A stretch of 64,000 nt of DNA from Ziziphus jujuba (GCF_031755915.1 NC_083389.1:28155501-28219500), one strand, 5' to 3'; counted from the stretch's first letter, positions 11,797 to 24,544 are shown. Made by a program: numbers and translations. The notes: generated by a model from the letters alone, not told the origin.

Positions 11797-14700
11797 TGAT
11801 GAAATTTACCAAAACCTTCTACTTAAATCAATGAATATAGAAATTAGAATGAAATGAATTAAAAAATATAAACTAGGACAAGTATAAATATTCCAAAACC
11901 CACCAAAATTTTCAATTGCCTATGAAACCTGATTCTCAGAGAAACCCATTTCCAGCAAACGAACAGTTTTGTCCATTGTCCCAAACAAGGTTTCATTATT
12001 GAGATCCTGGGAATCAAGGGTTATGCTAATATTAGAATATGTACAACATAAAATTAAAGGAAAGAGCAAATTTGTTCCTTCCCAATTAACTTTTATCTAT
12101 ATATATATATTTTTATTTAAATTGCACTTAAACTATACCTACCTAGTTGCTAGATATGGAAGAAAAGAGGAAAAGAAAGGAACACATGGAGGAAGTACAG
12201 TTGACAATGAATTAATTTTAAGGAGAGCTACAAGCAAATATTTCCTATATTCAATCTTTCTTATTGTGTATACCATTATGGACATTTCAACTATGTATTG
12301 GCCACCTGATAAGCTATTACTATTTTTGAATCGCAAATGAGCTAAAATAGCTGAAATCATCAGACTGTTCCAGTGTCCTGTTTCATAGTCAACAAGAAGT
12401 TTCCACATCTGATAACAAAACAAAGGCCAAAATCATAAACTTCTTGCATTAAAGCATAATTCCAATTGTCTTCCCGGATGCATCAGGCCAAAATATGGCA
12501 CACTAATTATCAGCCTACATCCAAAAATGTCATAAATTGAATAACTACAGAATAAGAATCAATCAGGACCTCATTTTTTTCTTCATCATTACGACTTGTA
12601 TCATCAGTATCCTTCTCAAATCTCTCAGCTATCTGGGCAGCCACAATGAAGTCCACCAATTCATCAACCGGAGCATCTTCACCTGTTATGCAACATAAGA
12701 AGAATGTTCACGCTATGTTGAATTGTTGATGGTATCATATACCAAAAAAAAGCGCAATTTTATATATCACATGAGAATAAAATCTATACGACCAACAGTT
12801 CTGTAAAGAATCTATGCACATATTAGGCAGGTTTAAAATGCAAATATATGGATATGACATAAATTCCGCTACAACACAAAACAAGTAATGTGAATTGCAA
12901 GAAACCAGGCATATCTAAATATGGTAGCTGCACTGGTAGCATCAATCAGGAATATGGCAGTTGTTAAAAGTGTGTGCTAGTGCCAACTTGATGTACATGG
13001 TGAGGTCCACTTCCCTAACATCTTAAACTTTTGGTAATCATGATAACTTAAGATGGTATCAAAACCTTTTCCTCCTAACAGCTGAAGCTTCTAGATTCCA
13101 TTATAACTTTATGTTAGTTCGTGGTAATAGTGGTAGACTTTTTCTGGTCAAAATCAACATACTAAGCTTATCAATTGAAAACTCAACTTCATTTACAGAG
13201 AAGTTCATCATCAACAATGATGCTCTTTTCCCATCATCAATTTCATTGGCAATCTCTGGCTCCTGCCAACAATTAAAGATTAAACATATAACAATCAGCT
13301 TAAGATAAGCGATGAACGGAAACAATAAGTACCCGCATGTGAGTTTTCCATCATACATCTTCGAAAGAAACAAAATTATAAACAATAACCACGGTAGACT
13401 GCAGATTACCTCCTTTGGTTGAATGAGGGTGGCAATTTCTAGAGGGCTGCTTATGCCATTGTCATCAAATAAACTATCACGAGAATCTGAGGATTCAGAG
13501 TTTGATTTTTGAGGAGCCTATTCATTTCAAAACAGGTCATATCAGCTTCTAAATTTATACAGCAATCTAACCAGCAAAAGGTTATATAGCCATTCGAAAG
13601 ATAGTTAAAATAAACAACAAAAGAATCGTAAAAACAAACTTAAACTGCCAGAGCAGATTATTAAAATGAGAGAGAGAATTCCTTATCATATTTATCATAT
13701 ACACAAATGAAAATTTGAGAGCATTCCCTTAGTTCAAAACTTTTTGATGAGATTGATTAAGGAAACAGCATATATATTCTTAAAGGACTTCATCAAATTA
13801 TACCATTAAGAAAGCATAACAAAGTAAGGACATTTCAACAAACAATACATCTTTACTTACCGAGTATGCAAAGGGTGTCTCCAATATCAAGTCAACATCA
13901 TCCTCACCTAAATTATAAGATAAAATATTCAACCATTGAAACTACAGCAACAAAATTTTGCCATATAATATGATTCAAAATAATATTTTTGACATATATT
14001 TATCTTCCTTCGAAGGGGGGGTAAATTCTTGGGTATAAATATCATTATTCCCCTCAACAGCCCCCAATACAGTGTACTTTTTAGATATGACATACCCTTT
14101 TCTTCAATCACTTTGTAAACAAGAGACGGTCGAAATCCCATCCCAATAAACGATGATCTTAAATTGCTTCCGGAGGAACTTGCACCATTATCCTGGAATT
14201 ATACAGAAAGAAGACCATAAATAACAAACGGTTCAGCATAAATGTCAACTCAGCACATAAAACCAATCAAAATGCAATCCTACTGTCTAAAAAGGTCGCC
14301 ACACCTCAAAGTTCCTTGACAAGAAAGTGTCAAGAGGAATCTCATAATCTAGAATCTCTTCATTTGGTATTATTAATTTCTCACATGCTTTGTCCGATGA
14401 ACTTTTACTACCTGGGTACTTTGTGAGATCGCCCTAATAATAAATAAATAAAAAAAGGGGGAGAAGGCATTCAACTATCTTTGAAAGATAACAAAATGGA
14501 TAATAGCATTTCATACCAATTTGTAAAAAGAATACAGTTGTGGCAAGGATGGAATGAAATAGCTCAAATTCGACCTCAAACGGTATGAGTTGCTAGACGC
14601 AATAAATAATTTATGAGATGCTCAGGCCAACATTTGCGAATATCTATTCAGTAATGTAACTCTTAATATAACTAGTATAGCTATACTGTAGTTACCAAGA

Positions 14701-15055
14701 AATTTAGAAGCCCATATCTTTTTTGCCACTTTCGAAAATGTTTTACATTGGAAGCTCAATTTGACAATAACAACTTTTTATTAACAAGTTTTAAAAACAA
14801 CAAATAGAAGAAAGAAAGTTGAAAATTAAGTTAGAAGAAGCACAAACGAAGCGTTTATATAACAGTCTGAAACATAATTTCTTTAAAGAAAAATCTTTGT
14901 GAAAATATTTGGGGCTATTACTAAAACATTTATTTTAATGAACAAAAGGCAAACAGAAGAGATTAAAATGATCAAAAAGGAATAAGGAGTAGAAAAACCC
15001 AGAGAAGAGAAACATTGAAATTTGGGAGGCATGTGCATGAAACGAACTCATACTC

Positions 15056-16010
15056 AGAATTCAGAGAGAAGATCAACATCATCATCATCATCTCCGTCTT
15101 CACGTGCAGGAATGAGACGCCGACGCACCTGATTGGAGCTCTGACCGGAGTCTCAGGACGATAAGCGACAAATCGAGGACTACTCCATAAAGCTGCGGTG
15201 CATACTGTACACCGCTACCACGGTGAAGTTTCCTAGTGTGAGTGAAGCATAGTTCATCGTTCACATAGCCAAGCCAAGACGACGACTGACTGCTGTTTCG
15301 TACGGCGTCATCGTGGCTCTGCTCCTACGCCACGCGTTTTTTTATGACGTGCCCCAAGTCTCACTACTGTATGAGTTACACATGTTATTATCCCAACCAA
15401 GAGGCCCAAGAAATCCTCACTCAAATGGGCTACATGTTTGTTGGGCTAAAGTGGCCTAAACCTTTCAACTAATTTGGTTTCAAGTTAGAGATTATTGTGA
15501 AAAATTATTGTGTTCTTGCGTTGCAAATTATCATAATGATGAGAAAGTTGTTTTTTTTTTTTTCTTTTTTTTTTTTTTTGGGAGGACGAGAAAGAAAAAA
15601 ATTTATGTATGCAAGTGTTATGTGTGTGTCTCTAAGAAAAATATTAGGAAAAACTGTTATATGGGTGATGTGCTATATAAAAAGTCACTTATTTAATAAT
15701 TTTTTTGAAATCCACCATGTTACATGTTATAATTAGAAATTAGAAATTATATGGGTTATAACCTAATTCTTTGCGAACTCAAAAAATAAATTAATTAATT
15801 AAATAAAAATAATAATAAATAGACGTCATAACAATAAAAAAAAAACATAGCAGATAAACTCAGAAATAAATAAATAAATAAAAATCCATCACAAAATCTA
15901 AAGAAGTAAGTAAAATAAAGTAGAAGAGGAAATTAACTATTTATAAATATAAATCTATTAAATAAATGTCAATTATCGGAGTATAAATTCAATATGAGAA
16001 GGAATTTGTG
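15056..16010. repeat. Duplicated block, copy A (DRM3 5' end to F-box 3' end)
   Basis: Nearly the same sequence recurs at 18845-19580. Shared landmarks include agaagatcaacatcatcatc, ggagtctcagg(a/t)cgataag, cgataagcgacaaatcgagg, a block around gggctacatgtttgttgggt, and ataaattcaatatgagaagg at the inner end. In this copy the left part is the 5' region of the DRM3-like gene and the right end runs into the last codons of the F-box gene. Copy A is longer because of extra homopolymer and A-rich insertions (about 15549-15600 and 15780-15860). Confidence 0.9.
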
Positions 16011-17922
16011 GTTGAAGTTGAGTCATTGCGTGGGATTTTGAAATTTCTTCAGCTTCGAATAACTGTTGCTTGGTCTTGAATCGTTTTAGACGTTGATTGC
16101 ACTTGCAATTGACAATGATTTTCTCTAATGCAACAGCATGCTTTATGAGATAGAGGACACGCTCCATATCACCTAAGAAATAATTATAGCTAAATATTTC
16201 CACTTCTTTGAGTTGATAATGGGGGCAATTTGGAACTTCCGCAGGCCAATTATGTCGATTTCTATCACTGTAAGAGTGATCATATGATGGCACCTGCACC
16301 AGCCATATTATCAACAAAAACAACAACTTAAATTCTTATAATTAATACAAAAAATAAATAAAGAAAGGGGAAAACAAACAGACTACTAATTACTTAATTA
16401 TGTTGTATCAATAGAATATTAATTTTGTATCGAGCATATACACACTGTGAAATCAAACAAACAATACTTTTTAAAAAATAATAATAATAATATAATATAA
16501 TTTAAACTTCTACTTATACTTAATGAAATATTATAGATACTCACATGTAGTTCAAGTCTCTTTAAATTTGGGAACGCTTTCATTATAAAACGTAAATTGC
16601 GGAGTCCACCGCAGTTTTCAAGTCCACAGTGAACTAATGTATAATGTACTCGCTCAATATTTGGTAATATAGGATACTCATAGTCATAATTAGAGGACAG
16701 CCTTCTCTGAAAAAAGAATATACAAATAAATAAATCTCTAGCATATTATATGAATATATATAATCAAGGAGCAGAGTATTAGAGCATCAAAATTGCAAAA
16801 ACAAACCTTAGGAATATCAGTCATTCTGAGAAACTGAATCTGAGGAAGCCAGCAAGAAAAGTAAGAAAAGAGGTCTCTGGAAAAATTGGAAGGACCAATA
16901 TGAAAATCAACAAGCAAAGGCAAATTCCTGAGAATGAAGTTACGAGCATAGTTCTTAAAATCCCCTTTGAAGTAGAATGAGACAAGATTTACTAAATCAC
17001 AAATTTCAACCCTTCGCAAGTTGCGGCCAGTAGCAACGATCTCCAAATTCTTCAATGCAAGTGAATGTCCACAAACTCTTAAATGTGACAAATTTTGGCA
17101 CTCTTCGAGGACTAATCGCTCAAGAAGGGTGGCATTTGACAACAAGTATTCAATCTCTTCTCCACGTATACTGACGTGCCTCAGAGAAAGCACTTTCATG
17201 GTCCTGAATCCAACATATTTCACACAAAAAAAATTGGGGAAAAACTTGTACAGATATCTCTTCATGTCATTACAAAATGGATAACGTTCTGAAAAATCCA
17301 ACTCAAGCCTTTCAAGTACATTAGATCTCAAACCAAACCTAATCCACCTATCAATGTGTTTTTTATGCCTGCGACGCAAGTAATAGCAAACCCTCAATGA
17401 TTCGATGGCTCCTGAGTGTTGGTCTACTACCTCATTAACCCACCTGATGTAGCTTTTCCTATTCTTATTCAAATATTTGGTTACATGACTAGGACAAGTG
17501 AGGGTGCCATACTTCGGAGTTACATGATCAACATCGAAATCCAGAGACATTCTTGTAAACCTCCACAGATACCGCCATCGGCTTGAGAGGACACTGGTAG
17601 CTACTGCTTCCTTTAACGGCAACAGAGACAGTATACCAACTATGATATCATCTGGAATGTCATCTAAATTAGCGTACTTTCCACGATCACCCTTTCTTTT
17701 CTATAATCAAAACCATATTAGTTACTAGTTAGTTTATTAATTAATCTAATTAATTAAACATATGTAGTATATTCCATATAAAATAGACAACTCTTCTAAC
17801 TCCTAATACTATTTTTATTGTTCTTTCCATGGTACTTGTCATATAGAGAAGTCAAAAAAAATAAAAAATAAAAATTCTTTTACCTTGTGCTTCTTCTGCA
17901 TTGTATCTGACATTCTATCCAT
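15973..17922 (-). CDS. F-box/LRR/FBD protein
   Basis: Probable substrate adaptor of an SCF ubiquitin ligase: the F-box binds SKP1 and the LRR/FBD part would choose the target. Exons 17922-17884, 17700-16807, 16706-16545 and 16293-15973 sum to 1416 bases, an exact frame of 471 residues, with GT-AG borders. The F-box covers about residues 20-60 (LDDIPDDIIVGILSLLPLKE, then ATSVLSSRWRYLW). Leucine-rich segments follow (VLSLRHVSIRGEEIEYLL, LLERLVLEECQNLSHL). The C-terminal exon carries the FBD-like part with LKEVEIFSYNYFLGDMERVL. The start ATG at 17922 is chosen because a second in-frame Met follows closely and the upstream frame is hydrophobic intron-like sequence; 17911 is possible. Such genes form large fast-evolving families, so no orthologue is named. 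It lies between two copies of a duplicated block, which suggests it arrived or was copied with local rearrangement. Confidence 0.88.
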
Positions 17923-18189
17923 AATGTGTCGATATACCAGAAAATTGACCCAAAAAAAATATAAATACATAAATAATAAGTAGTAAATATAAGGATAATT
18001 AACCAATATATTTTTATACTGCAAACCAATATATTTTTATACTGCAGTGGTAGGACTGTGTTAAAATTTTGTCTTACCTTGTACCTAACATTCGAGCTCC
18101 GACCTTCCAGACAATACTAGTCTTCCAGTATTCTGGTGTTGGGGTATGGACGAAGGCAGTGCAAAGCGTGTTGAGAGATTGGAACTAGA

Positions 18190-18230
18190 AAGACAATTAT
18201 CTATATATATATATATATATATACTATAAA
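18190..18230. repeat. (AT)n microsatellite upstream of the F-box gene
   Basis: About ten AT units at 18201-18222, just outside the presumed 5' region of the F-box gene. Simple-sequence repeat only. Confidence 0.85.
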
Positions 18231-18844
18231 ACAATTTAGGTCTTTTTTCTCAGCCGTTACAGCTTCCCCTCCTAAATATATATTACATATAACTATATAA
18301 ACAAATAAATAAGGAAATTTCATTGTTTTTATAAGATGGTTATTGTAGTGGGTTGTGGTCTTGGGTTGATTGGGCCTCGAAATGGATTTGTATCTAGATT
18401 ATCTTCATGGGCGTGAATTTGGGCTTCGAACTAGACTCGTTTCACAGCCCAAAAAATGAAAAAAAATTATGTTTATGTAAATTTTGGGGGAACAAACTGT
18501 ATATTAACTTTCTTGACTAAAACTTCAAGCCAAAAAAAAAAAAAAAAAAAACACTTTCTTGATTAAAACTTTAAATTGTAAGCACTTAAAAACAGTCTTC
18601 TTTTATTTTTTTTTTTTTATTTTTTCACTCTGGATCTGGAAATGAAAATTGAAGGGCCTAGACGAACAGAATGATTAAAATTTGCATAACAAACATAACT
18701 TGTTTATGCAAATAAAAAAGGGTTAAAAAAAAGATAAATAATAATCAATTAAATTGAACAGAATAATAAAAAGAAATAATAATAAAATAAATATAATAAA
18801 TTACTAGGAGACGACGATGATTTGGCCCGCTTGGCCTCCTCCTC

Positions 18845-19580
18845 GTGAGAATTCAGAAAAGAAGATCAACATCATCATCGTCTGCGAGACTGAGACGCCG
18901 ACGCACTGATCGGAGCTCTGAGCGGAGTCTCAGGTCGATAAGCGACAAATCGAGGACTACTCCTTAGAGCAGCGGCGCGTGGTGACACCGCTACCACGGT
19001 GAAGTTTCCTCCTAATTTGAGTGAAGCATAGATTCACATAGCCAAGCCAAGACGACGACAGACTACTATTTCGTACGGCGTCATCGTGGCTCTGCTCCAA
19101 CGTCACGCCGCTTTTTTGTGACGTGCACCAAGTTTACTAATTGTATGAGTTACACGTGGTATTATCATAACAAAGAGGCCCAACAAATCCTCATTAAAAT
19201 GGGCTACATGTTTGTTGGGTTAAAATGGCCCAAACCTTTCAACTAAGTTCGACCCAAGTAAGAGATTATTGCAAGAAATTATTGTGTTCTTGCGTTGCAT
19301 ATTATCATCATGATACATGTTATAATTAGAGATTATATGGGTTATAACATAATTCTTTACGAACTCATAAAAAAAGAAAAAGAAAAAAGAAAAGACGTCA
19401 GAACAATAAAGATATAGTAGATAAACTCGGATATAATTAAATAAAACACCATCCGTCACAAAATCTAAAGAAATAAGGTAAAATAAAGTAGAAAAGGAAA
19501 TTAACTATTTATAAATACAAATCCATTAAATAAACATCAATTATCGGCATATATAAATTCAATATGAGAAGGAATTTTTT
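18845..19580. repeat. Duplicated block, copy B (orphan DRM3 5' end)
   Basis: A diverged copy of the block at 15056-16010 in the same orientation. It contains the same DRM3 5' region but no DRM3 coding exons beside it. At its right end it keeps the few codons that match the F-box C-terminus (region around ataaattcaatatgagaagg, 19553-19575) and then the similarity stops. It is therefore a remnant of a larger duplication that once included an F-box gene end. It could still act as a promoter fragment, but nothing downstream on either strand is supported as its gene. Confidence 0.88.
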
Positions 19581-20204
19581 GTTTAACTATTTATTTCATA
19601 TTACTATTTTGTTATTGCTATTATTTGAATTTATCTTGCTATTTATAATTCTATACTAAAATATATATATATTTTTGGACGTTAGATCCACATAAACCCA
19701 AACTACTAATAAAATTGCATTCAACCAAGTACTACATACCAAAAGAACTAGGGATGATAAATTTTGAGGCTTATTTTATTATTCTTATTATTATTATTTT
19801 TTTTCTCTGTTGGGCGAATTCAGAAAATACAAGTGACATTGAATTTTTTTCTTTTTTAATTGCTAAAAGAAATAGAATTTGCTAACTTGTGTTCTTGCAT
19901 TGCATATAATGATGACAAAGATACGAAAGAAAACATTTCACTGTATTTCCATTTAATTTTGGCGGCCAAAGAACCTTTTTGAAGGGGAAAAAAAAATATC
20001 AGTGTCAGTCTGGACCAGAAACAAGAAAGACCAAATAACGCGGGTGAGGGACAACAGAAAATCACCGAACCTGAAATTCAGTATTACATCGTACTCACTA
20101 CCTATAATGATGAGCGAGTGTTGTACGATGTACGCTCGGGATCACATACAAAACTAAAAATAATTCCAACAAAATAATAATTATGTGAAGAAAACCTCCA
20201 TCGT

Positions 20205-23200
20205 TTACTGTTGGGACCCATTTTTTAACAGCCCCCCAGCTCCCTTGTCAACCAATAGCGCTCTTGGATCAAGTGGGATTGTCCCAACTGTTAAAATGCC
20301 AGAAGATTCAGTAATCCCATTGATCTTTTGAGGCACTGAACCTGCCGTGACAGCATCAAAAGGTTCTATATTAGCAGCAATTGAAGGTTTAGAATCACCC
20401 TGCCTCGAGTGTATAGTGAGCGAACCAATTTTTAAGGTAGATACATTGTCTTTTGCTTCAACAGCTATCTGCTCTGGAATTTCATTTCTTGCAATAGTAG
20501 TGTCAGTGACATTGGACTCAGAAGAAACCTTCTCAGATGAAGAAACAGATGTCCTTTTCAAGCTGGTAGGATCATCGCTTAGGTTACTAACATTTTCTAC
20601 TTCACTTGGAGGCAGCTCAACAACACAATTTAGCTTCCGAGGGGGACCCAAAGCTGCCGGTACAAAATAGGGGCTCTCAAAGCTTCTAACAAGCAATCTG
20701 GCTTTCTCTTCCTGCATAATTTTCTGACGATTTTCATAATACATAAAGTCATCAAGTAAAGAAGTCTTCAAAGTGTGATTCTTGAATATTTTTAACATCT
20801 CCAGGCCTTTCTTATATGTGACCTGCACAGAAAGGAGTATCATTTAGCATAAATCTAGAGAAGGTGCTGAGATAACTTTCATTTGGAAGAATTTGGGAAG
20901 TCAGAGGATAAAATGGACATACATAATCTCTAAGCAAACAATTACAAGCATTTTTAAAATTTTGAAACAAGTTGACAGCTCGCTGCCATATACAAAATAT
21001 TTTATACAAGGAAATGCGAAAACAATGTAATCTTCCTATACCTCTTGTGTATCTCTGCTATTAGTAACTGGCTTGTTCTCATTGTTCTCCAATATGATGT
21101 GCCTTAAACTAGCATTCGAAACGTCTTTAATAATGTGCCACTTCACAGGGAAACTCCCACTCCATTTATCTTGCTGCCAAAAATCCATATCCTTACTGAA
21201 GTCAACAGGACCAGTCATCTCCGCAACACCACAAAATTGGCCGCTCACATTAACCTGCACATCGACATATAATACCAGCATCACATAAGAACATATAAGA
21301 AAAACATGTAAAATAAAAAAATGCTTTATACTAATGTCAAAATGGCCGGAAGATATAGGAAGATAAGCTTACTGAAAAGAACAAGAAGATAGGACAGCCT
21401 CTAGGTTTCCCTGCAGCTATCCTCTGAGCATCTTCATATGCATTATTTAGTTTCTTGTTGCCATGCGGTGTAGATGACCAAACATTATATTTGATGCTCT
21501 TGTGAACATCATCCTCGCTGTAAGACTTTATCACAAAAAACTTTGCATCTGCATATTCAACTGGAAGATCATCCTTGTTATATTGATCGGTATGGATAAT
21601 GATGTTTCCTTGTGCATTAGTATGTCCTGCCTTAGTAGTGTAGGCTTTAACAGCCAACTCATTTTTTGATCTGTTGACTCTAGGCCCCCGATTCTGCTCG
21701 CTTAATGCATCTGGGCTACTATTAATATCATTCAGACCTCTGCCAACATGGATCTTTGGTCGAAGTTTACCTCCTGCTGCCCGCCCATGAGTACTTGAGC
21801 CAAATTCAGTTAACCCATTATTACCAGGGAGAGCAACTTTCAATTGGTTATGATGAGACAAAATCTTCCCATCAGAAAGGTTATCAGCAGATGGAATAGA
21901 ACCAGATGAATTTCTACCCTGAAAATACAGGAATCGGGTTGAAAACTATCAAAGTGATCTTTTCAACAGGCCAAAAATAGAGAACCAATAGCTTGAGCGC
22001 AATAGTTTAATAAATCTAAGAATATAAGGGGGGGGGGGGGGGGGGGGGGAGAGAGAGAGAGAGAGAGAAGGGGGGAAGGAAAAATAAAGGCTAAGCAGTA
22101 AAAGCTAACAAACTTATCATACTAAATTCAGTTATTTCAGCAATTATTATTAGGTGAATCCATTGTGATAACAAAACCTCCAGGAGCATTAGAGTACAAC
22201 CTAACAGACTCGTAATGCTGCCACAATAAGCCACGTGGATTTCCTCCATATAAAACAGAAAAAAGGGGGAAAAACAAGCGTACATTCAAAATTTAGAAAC
22301 TGAAATTCCCTTAGTATAAGTACCTACTGAGATGTTAAAAACTTAACAAAACATACAACTATACCTGAAGAGAATAAGCTGAAGCTGGAGAGGAAAAACT
22401 AGCAGAAGGCAAACTTCCATAAGTTGCAGCTTGCTTGCTTGGTCCAATGGTAGGTCTTGGCCCTTCAGTCATCGTTGTCAAGGGATTTTTCTGAGTTGAA
22501 GCAGTTTTAGTCGAGTTAGGAAAGGCTCCAGAAGCTGAATTAAAGTTGTACTTTAGCCCTCTTGCATCGGATCTACTAAATGAGGTTCCAGCATCAAACA
22601 GTGAGTCAGGCGAACTATTAGGGACACTATCTGGTTGAACAACAACAGGGATATAAGCAGGTGAAGATACAGCATTTTGGTAAGGGGGAACCGAGTAGTA
22701 CTGTTGTGCCCCTACAAATGGGCCATCAACTCCTATCATAGCACCAGGTATGTAAGGATTGTACGGGTTGTATGGAGATTGTGTGTATCCATAGGTAGGC
22801 GTATAATATACATAAGGCAAATTTTCATTTAGTGTACCCTGAGATCAGAAAAGTGAATATGATCAACAATAGATGCTAAATTACTAATAAATAAGAAATG
22901 GTTTGCGCAAGTCAAGCAAATGAGATTTAAAAAAAAATAAAAAATAAAAAGTGTGAGAAAGATGTCTTACCGCATACTGAACATCAGGACCATCTACACC
23001 AAAAATCCTATGGTCCTCCCATTCACTGGGTGATTCAATTCCTAATCATAATTAACATAACATACAAATGAGACACAATCATGCATCAGCTTTGTCAAGC
23101 CAAAAGGAAAACAAGCATTTGTATTCACCTGTACAGTAATACCCATAGTTGGTGGCAGTGGGATAATACAAACCCTGATCAACAACAAACTCAGGGGTTC

Positions 23201-23410
23201 CTTCACTATACATAGCCTCGACTTGTTCAAAGGGACTTGTCAAATGCAAGTTTGTTTCCATACCTTGAATCTAGAACACAGGAAGATAGAGTTTCAGCAG
23301 AACAGCAAAACAGGAATCAAATTAATAAATATCAAGAAGGATGTTGAAGCAATTACTAAGGAAGGTACCATGTAAGTCTCATTATTCCCATGTTCTGGAA
23401 CATTATACAT
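20205..23410 (-). CDS. ECT6: YTH-domain m6A reader, ECT family (ECT6-like)
   Basis: Cytoplasmic reader that binds N6-methyladenosine in mRNA. Exons 23410-23369, 23270-23129, 23041-22971, 22838-22365, 21918-21373, 21254-21042 and 20822-20205 sum to 2106 bases, exactly 701 residues, with GT-AG borders. The N-terminal half is low-complexity and rich in Tyr, Pro, Gln and Ser ([20 protein letters not shown]). The YTH domain spans about residues 395-540: [21 protein letters not shown] holds the first cage Trp in NVW, and FWQQDKWSG holds the other two. [12 protein letters not shown] and [16 protein letters not shown] are family hallmarks. The start ATG at 23410 follows an intron of about 0.9 kb; a 5' UTR exon at about 24324 leftward has an upstream ATG-Ala-stop (near 24350) that could lower translation. 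The subgroup is inferred from neighbouring DRM3, as I recall it in Arabidopsis, so the symbol is tentative; ECT7-type is the alternative. Confidence 0.93.
22027..22068. repeat. G homopolymer joined to (GA)n
   Basis: About twenty consecutive G bases followed directly by some nine GA units, inside an intron of the ECT gene. On the coding strand this is (TC)n followed by a C-run, which is a long pyrimidine tract within the intron. The length is likely to vary between individuals or by sequencing error. Confidence 0.95.
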
Positions 23411-24323
23411 TTCTATTCCAAGACTGCCACCACTGTAGAATTCAATTAGATAAAGTGTCAGCATTCACCAAAGCCCAACATTACTTGATGAGAAAGCTAC
23501 AACAATATATGCAATCGTTGTATTCAAACAGACAAAATTGTTGCACATACAAAAGTCTCATAACACAGTTCCACTTGAAATCATATTGGATTCACATTAC
23601 GTGACAAAAAGACAACACAGTCTCCCATCAAAGAGGGGGGAAAAAAATCCGAAATGCTGGTCAACCCCACCGCAAGACGAAAAAGAAGCACGAGACCATA
23701 ATAGAAATAAATCTAAGCAGTTAATTACCAAAAAAAAAAGGGATAAAAATCTAAACAGCCGCTTAATCAAAGCATAGGGAGAAAAAGCATAATAGCAATC
23801 TATCGCTTCTGAGTTGAAATTTTCAATTTACCAGTAGAGAGATAGCCGAAGCCTTACGCAATCTCATTACTAAACACTAAAGCACAATCAGATTGGAACT
23901 CAGAAGACTGTATAACAATACAAAACACCAAGTACCTACAGATCCGACGGGAAGACAGAAATTCGACGAGTAAATACGAAACAAAAAGAACAGGAGGAGA
24001 AAAATCCACTTTGCAATCCAATCGAATTTGACTTTAAAGTCCCAACACGAGTCCCTAATTCAAAAAATGATATTCAAAAAATAAAAATTCCATTCCCCCG
24101 AATCTTAGAACCTCAATCTATCACACTCGAAAAAGTTGCGAACCAATCAATACAAAAGGAATCAAAACAGACAAAGGGCTCGCTCATTTGAGCTCCGAAA
24201 AGGAAAAAGGGAAAAAAGAAAAAAAAAAAAAAACAGTTCGAGGGTATACCTAGATTGCAAGAAAATACGAGTTGACGAGGCAAAAACGAAAAAGAATCAG
24301 TTAATATATACAGGGATAATTAC

Positions 24324-24492
24324 CAGGAAATGAACTGAATCAAGCCATGGTTGACCTAGAAAGTTCTTGGAGTTGGGAAATTGAGAATTCACAGAGAGAA
24401 GAAGGGGTTATCTGCAACATTTTTATATTAAAATATATATTTTGTGGAGGGAAGAAGACGCTCTTAAGAAACCCTAACCATTAATATTAGAT

Positions 24493-24500
<8 letters not shown>
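24324..24500 (-). promoter_or_regulatory. ECT gene 5' UTR exon with a two-codon upstream ORF
   Basis: The donor CCTG/GTAATT lies at 24324-24323, about 0.9 kb upstream of the coding start exon. Within the exon the only ATG (near 24350) reads Met-Ala-stop. Further upstream are long (GA)n/(TC)n tracts at about 24494-24540 and 24684-24706, typical of plant core promoters and leader regions. Transcript ends are inferred, not seen. Confidence 0.5.

Positions 24501-24544
<44 letters not shown>

Larger units (their letters stand above)
9735..15100 (-). pseudogene. DRM3: DRM3-like domains-rearranged methyltransferase homologue, frame-broken
   Basis: DRM proteins act in RNA-directed DNA methylation; DRM3 is the catalytically dead partner that assists DRM2. 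Exons read leftward: about 14433-14305; 14192-14096 with a UBA motif MGFRPSLVYKVIEEKG; 13908-13862; 13518-13411; 13263-13190; about 12683-12570 with VDELVDFIVAAQIAERF; about 11990-11905 with a UBA motif LLEMGFSENQVS; 11582-11505; 11137-10500; and the final methyltransferase part. The permuted domain shows PPMTIEDAIPQTKKWWP (about 10480) and FSGIGGAEIALHRLGIRL (about 10080). Where active DRMs have the catalytic Pro-Cys loop, this copy reads ELIICQNPCTGDS, as in the DRM3 class. Lesions: TAG 11920-11922, a one-base shift near 10771-10780, a shift near 10525-10540, a shift near 10275-10290, and TAA 10191-10193. The first coding exon was not located. Either a pseudogene or a poorly assembled gene; several independent breaks favour decay. 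Confidence 0.8.
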
